From: a bacterium
Lineage (GTDB): Bacteria; Eisenbacteria; RBG-16-71-46; CAIMUX01
NCBI GenBank assembly: GCA_030431975.1
Contig: JAUIHP010000009.1
Location: 1-64,000, forward strand
Reading direction: 5' to 3'
DNA: 64,000 nt
Position numbers and translations under genes: made by a program
The notes under the pieces: model-generated
Told to the model about the DNA's origin: nothing
Databases searched by the model: none
The model's input: the letters and a program-made list of their open reading frames with translations, nothing else
Shown: in pieces, positions 39,101 to 46,477 of the stretch
Layout: the number at the start of each line of letters is the position of its first letter
Numbering within the stretch: position 1 is the first letter of the stretch

Positions 39101-39171
39101 AAGGCGAGAAGGAAAACTAAAAGCGGTGCCGGGCGCATCTCTGCCCCCGAGCCCGGGATGGCTTTGCGCAT
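36127..39171 (-). CDS. Secreted gluzincin metallopeptidase (M36/fungalysin-like) with sorting module
   Basis: A 1014-residue exported zinc protease. A signal peptide (about 12-36) is followed by an FTP/PepSY-type propeptide (about 60-300), then a catalytic domain with HEYGH (about residues 466-470) and the third zinc ligand Glu probably in GLGEGNSD about 20 residues on, as in M4/M36 enzymes. A beta-rich region resembling a MAM/CBM-like sandwich (about 740-905) precedes the C-terminal FlgD/T9SS-like module (SATPNPFAGQ, VDLSLFDVTGRRV, SGIYYLRMEAG). A propeptide, active site and sorting tail together suggest a protease activated after secretion. The start at 39171 has aaggggg upstream. It is divergent from the nuo operon. 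Confidence 0.87.
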   Translation of the reverse strand: MRKAIPGSGAEMRPAPLLVFLLAFWSSFCLITTVSAFQPVDHSSQTLDLRLPEFDVFGLQSEDVDRARELASLRVQDEFAGRWSVHLWNAQTGTPSALLGSGYETGMSLRTDGEAESAARTAFQSVGDALGIETLESLRLRRVVRVKGKVAVHFEQTYQGLEVVGGRANTVFLDTGRLFAMGSDYHSEISIDSRPGISERDAVAAAAASVESRGARAESFSVSEMDLSESRPERRPERQSARQSELVVLPVPTGPTAFEARLAWRVRVVTKDPLGDWITYVDAQTAQILSRTNDVHFADLQGQTQGDTEVGNYCYGETPDLPLPYMTVAVDGVGETTSDSAGQWSFPDAGDQPRSVSASFTGPYVDVQVDGEPRSLFEGVSTPGEPMAISWTDANSRQDERDVFYAVQQVHDLFEQFDPGWWRTNQPVSAFVNVQGCCNAYYHNGAIHFYPACQSCTNTGEVVDVVHHEYGHAVQHAILGTQGSQGLGEGNSDILSNIVIQESMLGRGLYYDCDEGVRDSDNYLSYPEDVLDQPIHSAGRVIAGFHWDAMQEFQNLLGTEAGTLKMASDWHFGRLLMQPMLQPYQALAMFIIDDDDGDLTNGTPFYEVYEAAGLNHGFVSPRISSGVEIQHDELWTSPVYVGRRVEAEIETSANSIVSAELHFRREGESAYTVLPLDAVGGTSFEAVFPDLNPGDTVEYYLRAEDDSGHERFHPPLGSLTPFDFDVAIYYDPMEAAGLWVVDPDGTDDAVQGAWRNGPPTWSPIQPGEDKTPNPGTRCWYTGQGPGGTYPDQGDIDDGTTTLQSPVFRVHGTSRLELKYWRSFSNDEGPNPGEDPWIVQVRNDDGPWIDVEHTFQSTNGWEPIVVDLLGLVDDPGDLRFRFIGQDTGGPSFVDCAVDDLTLLTEFTAAEVPETPNLPGSSGAPLVYALGSATPNPFAGQVEIEFSVPEKTVVDLSLFDVTGRRVENVTSGVFEPGTHRVLWDGRENARSPLASGIYYLRMEAGPFVATRSVTVL

Positions 39172-39290
39172 GGTTCCCCCTTGTGACCGCAGATCGTCCA
39201 GCAGAACCGAGTGTAGCCAAATCCGCCCTGACAGGCGGGCGCCTTTTCCGCCGGAAACCGGGTTGTGACTTCTCCCTACCCGGCATCCTC

Positions 39291-39319
39291 TTGCGCCCGG
39301 CTGATCATGTCCTTAGCAT
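39291..39319 (+). promoter_or_regulatory. Candidate promoter of the nuo operon
   Basis: TTGCGC (39291-39296) and TAGCAT (39314-39319) are spaced by 17 bp and lie about 100 bp before nuoA in the 249-bp divergent gap. The hexamers are moderate matches. The gap also holds ccgcc-ctgaca-ggcgg followed by tttt at about 39224-39248, a possible attenuator or terminator. Confidence 0.35.
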
Positions 39320-39420
39320 GGCCCGGTTGGCTCCGGTACGCGGGCCCGCCGGAAGCAGCCGGCATTTGCGGTCGCGGCTCGGAATCGACGCCCAGAACTC
39401 GACGCAACAAAGAGGACTTC

Positions 39421-39783
39421 ATGCAGCAGCCCTGGATCTCGGCGGTCGCCTTCCTCGCGGTCGCCGTGCTCATCGCGCTCAGTCTGGTCGCGCTCTCCGC
39501 CTTCCTCCGGGTTCGCTCCCGCAATCCGGTCCCCACGACCGGAGAGACTTACGAGTGTGGTGAAGAACCCGACGGAATCGCCTGGGTCCAGTTTCACCCT
39601 CGTTACTACGTGATCGCTTTGATCTTTGTCCTCTTTGACGTCGAAGCGGTGTTTCTGCTGCCCTGGGCACTGAACATCGAACCGCTGGGCCTGTGGGCCA
39701 TCGTCGAAATGACCCTGTTTTTGGGGGTTCTTCTACTCGGTTGGCTTTATGCCCTGCGGAAGGGGGCTCTCCGGTGGCAGTGA
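39421..39783 (+). CDS. nuoA: NADH-quinone oxidoreductase subunit A
   Basis: A 120-residue membrane protein with three predicted helices (about 8-28, 62-82, 90-110). The family motif TYECGEEPDG is intact, as is FHPRYYVIALIFVLFDVE. NuoA sits at the junction of the membrane and peripheral arms of complex I near the quinone site. It is the first gene of the operon; aaagagg lies upstream of the ATG at 39421. The frame is open further upstream but that portion has no family similarity. Its stop overlaps the start of nuoB. Confidence 0.95.
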   Translation: MQQPWISAVAFLAVAVLIALSLVALSAFLRVRSRNPVPTTGETYECGEEPDGIAWVQFHPRYYVIALIFVLFDVEAVFLLPWALNIEPLGLWAIVEMTLFLGVLLLGWLYALRKGALRWQ

Positions 39784-40553
39784 ACCGCGACGACGAGTCA
39801 TTTGAACGCCCGGGCTTCGATGTCTTCGAACGGATGCCCGGCCTCGACATCGGCCTGACCACCGCGGACAAGCTGCTCTCCTGGGGAAGCCGGAACTCCC
39901 TCTGGCTGTTCCCGATGGCGACTTCCTGCTGCGGAATCGAGTTCATGGCCACGGCCGCCAGCCGTTTCGACACCGACCGGATCGGCACCATCTCCCGGGG
40001 AACGCCCCGGCAGTGCGATGTCATGGTCATCGCCGGAACCATCACGGTGAAGATGGCGCCGCGCGTGAAACGGCTTTGGGACCAGATGCCGGAGCCGAAG
40101 TGGGCAATCGCCATGGGAAGCTGCGCCATCAGCGGCGACTTCTACCGGGACATCTACAGTGTCGTGCCCGGTGTCGACACTTTCATGCCGGTCGACGTCT
40201 ACGTCCCGGGCTGCCCGCCCAATCCGGACCACCTTCTGATGGGGGTCCGCCGGCTGCAGGAGAAGATCAAGGCGAAGCGGGACGGCACCTGGGTTCCCCC
40301 GGAGCCCCGGCCGGAGACGGCCGCCGGTCTGCGCGCTCCCTCGATCCCCCGTCTGGGAGATCCGTCTCGGCCTGAGCAGATCAGTGCGGACCAACTCGAA
40401 GCCTGCCAACAACTTGGCTTCGGCGGTGAGGAGCGTCGACCCGGGGCGCCACCGCGCCCGCAGCGGCCCGAACCGGTATCTGGGACGAGTTCCGCGGATG
40501 CGGATGCTGCTACGGAGCCGGCCTCCGCCCCAGAAAACGAGGAGAAGAAGTAA
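39774..40553 (+). CDS. nuoB: NADH-quinone oxidoreductase subunit B
   Basis: A 259-residue subunit carrying cluster N2, the last iron-sulfur centre before quinone. All four ligands are present: C52 and C53 (TSCCGIEF), C117 (MGSCAISG) and C147 (VPGCPPNP). The C-terminal 80 residues (Pro/Ala/Glu-rich) extend beyond the usual family end and look disordered. The GTG at 39774 is chosen because aaggggg lies seven bases upstream; a GTG at 39780 overlapping the nuoA stop is an alternative. Followed directly by nuoC. Confidence 0.95.
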   Translation: MAVNRDDESFERPGFDVFERMPGLDIGLTTADKLLSWGSRNSLWLFPMATSCCGIEFMATAASRFDTDRIGTISRGTPRQCDVMVIAGTITVKMAPRVKRLWDQMPEPKWAIAMGSCAISGDFYRDIYSVVPGVDTFMPVDVYVPGCPPNPDHLLMGVRRLQEKIKAKRDGTWVPPEPRPETAAGLRAPSIPRLGDPSRPEQISADQLEACQQLGFGGEERRPGAPPRPQRPEPVSGTSSADADAATEPASAPENEEKK

Positions 40554-41030
40554 ATGTCTTTCTCCGAGGAACTTACGCAGCTCGCCGGCCGATTCGGAAT
40601 CGAGGAAGTACCCGAAGACGGACCGGTCGTCGAGACCAAGGACGTGCTCGAGTTCGCCCGCGCCCTCAAAGAGGAGCTAGGCTTCTACGTCTTCCTCTAC
40701 TGCGCCGCCACCCACTATCCGCCGGACGAGAAGGAAGACCTCCCCGACCGGACCCTGGTCGCCTACCGGGTGCGCCGTCTCCGTACGGCGGACGGTCGCC
40801 CGACCGAGACCTTCCCGTTTCGGGTCTGGGTTCCGACGGGCCAAACCACTCCGTCGCTGGCCGGCATCTGGGCGGGCGCGGACTGGCAGGAGCGAGAGCA
40901 GTACGACCTGGTCGGAACGGTTTTCGACGGACACCCGGATCTTCGGCGTCTCATGATGCCGGAAGACTGGCCGGGTCACCCGCTGCGCCGCGAGTACGCG
41001 ATCGAGACGCAGCACTATCCGTGGAGATAA
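40554..41030 (+). CDS. nuoC: NADH-quinone oxidoreductase subunit C
   Basis: A 158-residue, 30-kDa-type subunit of the peripheral arm. The signature is intact: [20 protein letters not shown] and [11 protein letters not shown]. It is separate from NuoD rather than fused to it. Its ATG follows the nuoB stop immediately. Confidence 0.95.
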   Translation: MSFSEELTQLAGRFGIEEVPEDGPVVETKDVLEFARALKEELGFYVFLYCAATHYPPDEKEDLPDRTLVAYRVRRLRTADGRPTETFPFRVWVPTGQTTPSLAGIWAGADWQEREQYDLVGTVFDGHPDLRRLMMPEDWPGHPLRREYAIETQHYPWR

Positions 41031-41035
41031 CGACG

Positions 41036-42325
41036 GTGGCCTCGAAGACTGGAACGGAAAACGCGATCGCGGCGAGCCGAACTACCGGCTCGGAGGGTGC
41101 CGGCTCGGGACCCGTCCGTACCGTCGACGTCGGCGGCGTCCAGGTCCCTTACGAGCTGACCATCATCGATCGACCCGATCCTTATATAGACATCGATTCC
41201 TACGATCCGGATGCCGACCTCATGGCGCTCAACATGGGCCCGCAGCATCCGTCGACTCACGGCGTCCTCCGGGTGAAGCTCTACCTGGACGGCGAGACCT
41301 GCATCAAAGCCGTGCCCTACCTCGGGTATCTCCACCGCGGCGTGGAGAAGCTTTGCGAGAAACTGACCTACGTGCAGATCACGCCCATCGTCGACAAGAA
41401 CGACTACGTCTCTCCGATGATGAACGAGATGGCCATCAATATGGCCTTCGAGGCACTGCTCGGCGCCGAAGTACCTCCGCGTGCTCGCTACATCCGCACG
41501 ATTTGTGCAGAGATCCAGCGGGTGGCCTCGCATCTTCTCTGGTTGGGAACGTTCGGACTGGATGTTGGAGGAGGAATCGGCGGAGGCGCCACCCTCTTCA
41601 TGCACACCTTCCGCGAGCGGGAGATGTTGCTCGATCTCTTCGAGACCCTGACCGGCTGCCGTTTCCACTACAACACGCACCAGGTCGGCGGAAACCGACA
41701 CGATATCCCGGCCGGATGGGACGCGATGGTCCGGCAGACTTTGGAAAAGATCTCCGGACGCGTCGAAGAGTACGAAGCCTTCGTCGGCAACTCTATCTTC
41801 CGCGCACGCACCATCGGTGTAGGCGTCATCGATCCGGTCCTGGCCATGGAGTTGGGTGCAACCGGCCCGATCCTTCGCGCCAGCGGCGTCGACCATGACC
41901 TTCGCCGCGACGCACCCTACGCCGCCTATGACGAGATCGACATTCAAGTCCCGGTGGAGACGGCCGGTGATGCCTATTCCCGTTATCTCGTCCGCGTTCG
42001 TGAGATGCGCGAAAGCATTCGCATCGCACTCACATTGTTGGACGGCGTTCCCGAGGGTCCGATCTCTTCGCTGAAACCGGTCAAGGGTCCGACCAACGTC
42101 AAGCCCAAGGCGGGATCGGCCTACGCGTCCATCGAGTCTCCGCGCGGCGAACTCGGGACCTATGTCATTTCCGATGGAACGCCGAAGCCCTATCGCCTGA
42201 AGATCCGTCCGCCTTCCCTGCACGCGGCGTCCCTGCTGCCGTACCTGGGCCCGGGCGCCATGGTCTCGGACATCGTCGCCACGCTGGGTTCTCTCGACTT
42301 CATCCTGGGTGAGGTGGACCGATGA
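41036..42325 (+). CDS. nuoD: NADH-quinone oxidoreductase subunit D
   Basis: A 429-residue, 49-kDa-type subunit related to hydrogenase large subunits that forms the quinone pocket with NuoB. Conserved MGPQHPSTHGVLR places the quinone-site His, and RHDIPAGW and the C-terminal RPPSLHAASLL follow. I choose the GTG at 41036, which has ggag about ten bases before it; a GTG at 41021 overlapping nuoC is possible. The next gene is nuoH: nuoE, nuoF and nuoG, often found here, are missing. Confidence 0.95.
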   Translation: MASKTGTENAIAASRTTGSEGAGSGPVRTVDVGGVQVPYELTIIDRPDPYIDIDSYDPDADLMALNMGPQHPSTHGVLRVKLYLDGETCIKAVPYLGYLHRGVEKLCEKLTYVQITPIVDKNDYVSPMMNEMAINMAFEALLGAEVPPRARYIRTICAEIQRVASHLLWLGTFGLDVGGGIGGGATLFMHTFREREMLLDLFETLTGCRFHYNTHQVGGNRHDIPAGWDAMVRQTLEKISGRVEEYEAFVGNSIFRARTIGVGVIDPVLAMELGATGPILRASGVDHDLRRDAPYAAYDEIDIQVPVETAGDAYSRYLVRVREMRESIRIALTLLDGVPEGPISSLKPVKGPTNVKPKAGSAYASIESPRGELGTYVISDGTPKPYRLKIRPPSLHAASLLPYLGPGAMVSDIVATLGSLDFILGEVDR

Positions 42326-43299
42326 CGCTCTTTGGAAACCCCTGGCTGCACGGTTTCATCATGGGGGTGATCGTCCTCTCCGGAGCGATGGGTGTCGCCG
42401 CCTATGCCGTCTGGTTCGAGCGCAAGTTCGCGGCTCGCATGCAGAATCGTCCCGGTCCGACGGAGGTCGGGTACGCCGGTCTGCTTCAACCGATCGCGGA
42501 CCTGCTCAAGCTGATGCAGAAGGAACACCTCGTTCCGTTCTCGGCCGACCGTCCGCTCTTCAATCTGGCGCCGGTGCTGGTCGTGATTGCACCCTTGGCC
42601 ACGCTCGCCGTCATCCCCTTTGGTCCGGGATGGGTCGGTTCGGATCCGTCGATCGGACTGCTCTTTGCGCTCGCACTTTCCAGCCTCATGGTCATTCCCA
42701 TTTGGATGGCGGGATGGGCCAGCAACAACAAGTACGCACTTCTCGGTGCGATGCGCGCCGCGGCGCAGGCGATCTCCTATGAGATTCCGCTGCTGCTGGC
42801 GGCGTTGGTCCCGATTATTCTCTCCGGCTCGTTTCGGATCGGGGACATCGTGGCGGCTCAGGAAGGCGGACAGTGGTTTGCGCTGTGGCCTCCGGGGCCG
42901 GGCTTCCTTGCCTTCGTGCTTTTCTTTCTGACGTCACTGGCCGAGTCCAATCGCATCCCCTTCGACATTCCCGAAGCGGAAAGCGAACTCGTGGCCGGAG
43001 TCACCACCGAATACAGCGGGATGATCTTCGGACTGATCTATCTTGCGGAGTATCTCCACACCTTCATCGCGAGCGCCCTTGCCGCCCTCCTGTTCCTGGG
43101 TGGCTGGCAAGGCCCCGGACCGGACGGTATCCACTGGATGATGCTGAAGACGGTTCTCATCTTCGCCACCATCTTCTGGATTCGCTGGTCCTGGCTTCGC
43201 TACCGCGCGGACCAACTGATGTCGATCTGCTGGAAGATCTTCCTGCCGCTGGGCCTGGTCCTGGTCATGGCCAGCGCGATCTGGGTACACCTTCGATGA
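42322..43299 (+). CDS. nuoH: NADH-quinone oxidoreductase subunit H
   Basis: A 325-residue membrane subunit with about eight helices that joins the proton-pumping arm to the peripheral arm. The family motifs YAVWFERKFAARMQ, RPGPTEVGYAG and EIPLLLAAL are present, with the FDIPEAESELVAG quinone-channel loop. The start overlaps the nuoD stop by 4 bp (ATGA). Confidence 0.96.
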   Translation: MTLFGNPWLHGFIMGVIVLSGAMGVAAYAVWFERKFAARMQNRPGPTEVGYAGLLQPIADLLKLMQKEHLVPFSADRPLFNLAPVLVVIAPLATLAVIPFGPGWVGSDPSIGLLFALALSSLMVIPIWMAGWASNNKYALLGAMRAAAQAISYEIPLLLAALVPIILSGSFRIGDIVAAQEGGQWFALWPPGPGFLAFVLFFLTSLAESNRIPFDIPEAESELVAGVTTEYSGMIFGLIYLAEYLHTFIASALAALLFLGGWQGPGPDGIHWMMLKTVLIFATIFWIRWSWLRYRADQLMSICWKIFLPLGLVLVMASAIWVHLR

Positions 43300-43826
43300 G
43301 CATATTCAGCCTCGCCAAGGCGCTTCGCGTCAGCATCCAGAACCTGGCACGGCCCAAGAACACCGAGCCTTTGCCGTGGAAGGAGTCGCGCGATCGCGCC
43401 GAGCGGTACCGCGCGAGTTTCGCTCTCGTTCACGACGAGCACGGCGAAGAAGCCTGTATCGGCTGCAAGCTCTGCGAAAAGATCTGTCCTTCCGAGATCA
43501 TCTCCGTGGAGGCGGGACCGAAAGCCGAGTCACCGGCGACCGGCAAGAAGCGCGGTTGGTGCACTGACTTCACCCTCGACCTCAACGCATGCATTATCTG
43601 CGAGCTCTGCGTTCAGGTCTGTCCGGCCGACGCCATCATCATGATGCGGGTCCAGGAGAAGCCCGGTTTCCAGCGGGAAGACCTTCTTCTGACCATGGAA
43701 AAGCTCTACGCAAACGAGAAGCTGGCACAGCTGACCTGGGCCACTCCGTCGAAGCTGCAGGAAATGCAGGCTCCGCCCAAGGTGCAACGCGCCCCGAAAC
43801 CTTCGGAGACCAAGCCCGATGCTTGA
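43296..43826 (+). CDS. nuoI: NADH-quinone oxidoreductase subunit I
   Basis: A 176-residue protein with two 4Fe-4S sites, N6a and N6b: C54-x2-C57-x2-C60-x3-C64 and C99-x2-C102-x2-C105-x3-C109. In an enzyme lacking NuoEFG this subunit is the point where electrons enter, so its partner could be a ferredoxin or other reductant. The C-terminal tail of about 30 residues is Lys/Pro-rich. ATGA overlap with nuoH. Confidence 0.95.
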   Translation: MSIFSLAKALRVSIQNLARPKNTEPLPWKESRDRAERYRASFALVHDEHGEEACIGCKLCEKICPSEIISVEAGPKAESPATGKKRGWCTDFTLDLNACIICELCVQVCPADAIIMMRVQEKPGFQREDLLLTMEKLYANEKLAQLTWATPSKLQEMQAPPKVQRAPKPSETKPDA

Positions 43827-44331
43827 GTGGATCGCCTTTGTCGTCCTGGGAGCGACTCTCCTGACGGCTGGCTGGAAGGTCGTGACGAGTCGCGATCTCG
43901 TTCATTCCGTTCTCTGGTTGGGGCTCACGTTGGCCGCCACTGCCGGCCTCTTCGTCACCCTTCATGCCGAATTCCTCGCCGCCGTTCAGATCCTGCTCTA
44001 CACCGGCGGCGTCGTCACGCTCATGATCTTCGGGATCATGCTGACACGACGCTTGAGCAGCGTGCACATCGAACACGGTTCGACCAGCCGCGCTCGCGCC
44101 TTCGCTCTGGCCCTCGCCGCTCTCGCTCTGGTCGTCTTTGGCGTTTCGGAGGCTTCGCGAGTCGGCTACGAAGTGGGCGGCAGCGACGCGGGCAGCAGCG
44201 GTCTTGGGGACACGCAGGCATTGGGAAGCATGGTCCTTCGCGATCTCGTCCTTCCCTTCGAGGTGCTGTCGATTCTGCTGCTGGCTGCCATGATCGGCGC
44301 CATCGTTCTCGCGCGAAAGGTGGACCCATGA
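43819..44331 (+). CDS. nuoJ: NADH-quinone oxidoreductase subunit J
   Basis: A 170-residue membrane subunit with about five helices. SRDLVHSVLWLGLTLAATAGLFV and LLYTGGVVTLMIFGIML are the typical helix 3 region, where a pi-bulge forms in known structures. It overlaps the end of nuoI by 8 bp. Confidence 0.94.
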   Translation: MLEWIAFVVLGATLLTAGWKVVTSRDLVHSVLWLGLTLAATAGLFVTLHAEFLAAVQILLYTGGVVTLMIFGIMLTRRLSSVHIEHGSTSRARAFALALAALALVVFGVSEASRVGYEVGGSDAGSSGLGDTQALGSMVLRDLVLPFEVLSILLLAAMIGAIVLARKVDP

Positions 44332-44645
44332 ATCTGAGTGACGGACCAGGACTGTTCGGGTACGTCCTCCTGGCCGGAGCCCTCTTTTCCCTGGGTATCT
44401 ACGGCGTTCTGACCCGGAAGAACCTGATCGCGATCCTTCTTTCCGTCGAGTTGATGGCCAACGCGGTCAACCTGAACCTCGTCGCCTTTTCGAGGTTCGC
44501 GCAGACGTTGCTGGGACAGGCCTTCGCGCTTTTCGGCATTGCACTGACCGTCGTCGAGGTCGGCGTCGGACTGGCCATCATCATTCTCGTCTACCGTCAG
44601 TGGTCATCGGTGGAAGCGACCGACGCCTCCACGATGCGAGGTTGA
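44328..44645 (+). CDS. nuoK: NADH-quinone oxidoreductase subunit K
   Basis: A 105-residue MrpC-like subunit with three helices and the conserved membrane Glu in LLSVELMANAVNLN and in VVEVGVGLAI, both of which take part in proton transfer. ATGA overlap with nuoJ. Confidence 0.95.
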   Translation: MNLSDGPGLFGYVLLAGALFSLGIYGVLTRKNLIAILLSVELMANAVNLNLVAFSRFAQTLLGQAFALFGIALTVVEVGVGLAIIILVYRQWSSVEATDASTMRG

Positions 44646-44649
44646 GCTT

Positions 44650-46461
44650 ATGAACTTCGCTTTGACTGCACTGTTTCTGCCTTTGGCCTCCTTTGCCATT
44701 CTGGGTTTGGTGCTGCCTCTCAGGCGCTCCGGGATTCCCGCGGCGATTTTCTCGTCGCTCATGGCAGTCGGGTCCCTGGTCGCATCGGTCCTGGCTCTGA
44801 TGGGACGTTCCGCGCACGGTGACGCGGAGATCGTCAGCATTCCCTGGCTGATCAGCGAAGGACAAACCATCGCGGAGATCGGCGTCCGTCTGGACGGCAT
44901 CTCGGCCAGCATGTTGGTCGTGGTCACCTTGGTGGCCACCTGCGTCCAGATCTACTCCATCGGCTATCTGAACGAAGAACCCAAAGGGTCGTTGGGCCGC
45001 TACTACACGTGGCAATCGCTGTTTCTCTTTTCGATGGCCGCTCTCGTCCTGTCTCCGAACGTTCTCATTCTCTTCCTGGCCTGGGAGCTGGTCGGACTCT
45101 GTTCCTACCTGCTGATCGGCTTCTGGTGGACGAAGCCGAGTGCGGCCAAGGCTGCGGTGAAGGCGTTCTGGGTCACGAAGTTCGCCGACATGGGCATTCT
45201 CATTGCTCTCATGATCCTCTACGCAGTCACCGGCGGCTTCGGATGGGACCATCACTTGGAGGGCGGAGTGGCCGTGGCGGTGGCCGCACTTCTATTCGTC
45301 GGCGTCATGGGAAAGAGCGCGCAGTTTCCCCTCCACATCTGGCTTCCCGACGCCATGGAAGGTCCGACTCCGGTCTCGGCCCTTCTTCACGCGGCCACGA
45401 TGGTGGCGGCCGGCGTCTTCATGATCGTTCGCGTCTTTCCGTTGTTCGAAGCGGCTCCGTCCGTGCTCGCGGTCATGGCCTGGGTGGGCGCGACGACCGC
45501 GTTTCTTGCCGCCTGCATCGCCGTCGTCCAGAACGACATTAAAAAGGTGCTGGCCTACTCCACCTGTTCGCAGTTGGGTTACATGGTGGCCGCGCTGGGA
45601 ACCGGTGAGATCATGGGTGGCTATCTCCATCTCACGACCCACGCGTTCTTCAAGGCTCTTCTCTTCCTCGGCGCCGGCGCCGCGATTCACGCGGTCGGTT
45701 CGAACAACATCTACGACATGGGCGGGCTTCGAAAGAAGACGCCGTTCAGCGCCTTACTCTTCATCGTCGGCGCTCTCGCTTTGGCTGGGATCCCCGTTTT
45801 CTCCGGGTTCTTTTCCAAGGACCTGATTCTGGAAGAGTTGCACCACGCCGGCCTGACCGGTCCGCTCATTCTTTGTCTGGCGGCGGCGACGTTGACGGCC
45901 TTCTACATGACCCGCGTCATTCTCGTCGCCTTCTTCGGAAAGCCTTCCCGACACCTCGAGCAGCATGCCGCGCACGCTCACGAAGCCCCTGCCAGCATGC
46001 TCCTACCGATGATCGTCCTGGGTGTGCTCACGGTGGGATCCGGGTTCCTCGCGCACTGGCTCGCGGAGAGCTGGCACGAGAAGTACCACTTCGCCATCAC
46101 TCCCGTCGGGATCACGGCCTTTGCACTCGCTGCCGCGGGTATCGTTTTCGGCGTACTTCGCTACGGGACCCGTTCGATGCCGGCGCCGATGGTGCTGAAT
46201 CCGATTCGCAATCTCATCCTGGCCGGTCCCTTCGATCGGTTTTGGACTGCGGCCTACCGGAACGGGTTGCTGTTGGTGGCCACGGTCTCCGGTTGGGTCG
46301 ACCGTTACGTCATCGACGGGCTCATGAACTACATTGGATGGGGAACCATCCAGATCGGTTCGAAGATTCGAGGCCTCCAAACCGGACGCGCGCCCGACTA
46401 CGTCTTTGCCGTCCTGGCCGGAACCATCCTCCTAATTGCTTTCGGGATGCTGCGATCATGA
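44650..46461 (+). CDS. nuoL: NADH-quinone oxidoreductase subunit L
   Basis: A 603-residue antiporter-like subunit and proton pump. The channel residues appear in WELVGLCSYLLIGFWW (Glu) and in FPLHIWLPDAMEGPTPVSALLHAATMV; the later Lys is in NDIKKVLAYSTCSQLGYM. The C-terminal region carries the lateral helix. The length is at the short end of the family but complete. It starts 4 bp after nuoK. Confidence 0.96.
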   Translation: MNFALTALFLPLASFAILGLVLPLRRSGIPAAIFSSLMAVGSLVASVLALMGRSAHGDAEIVSIPWLISEGQTIAEIGVRLDGISASMLVVVTLVATCVQIYSIGYLNEEPKGSLGRYYTWQSLFLFSMAALVLSPNVLILFLAWELVGLCSYLLIGFWWTKPSAAKAAVKAFWVTKFADMGILIALMILYAVTGGFGWDHHLEGGVAVAVAALLFVGVMGKSAQFPLHIWLPDAMEGPTPVSALLHAATMVAAGVFMIVRVFPLFEAAPSVLAVMAWVGATTAFLAACIAVVQNDIKKVLAYSTCSQLGYMVAALGTGEIMGGYLHLTTHAFFKALLFLGAGAAIHAVGSNNIYDMGGLRKKTPFSALLFIVGALALAGIPVFSGFFSKDLILEELHHAGLTGPLILCLAAATLTAFYMTRVILVAFFGKPSRHLEQHAAHAHEAPASMLLPMIVLGVLTVGSGFLAHWLAESWHEKYHFAITPVGITAFALAAAGIVFGVLRYGTRSMPAPMVLNPIRNLILAGPFDRFWTAAYRNGLLLVATVSGWVDRYVIDGLMNYIGWGTIQIGSKIRGLQTGRAPDYVFAVLAGTILLIAFGMLRS

Positions 46462-46477
46462 GGAGGACGAACGCACG

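Noticed and set aside
42300-42330. Frameshifted or degraded nuoE/F/G between nuoD and nuoH
   Set aside because: nuoD and nuoH overlap by 4 bp, so there is no room and no remnant.
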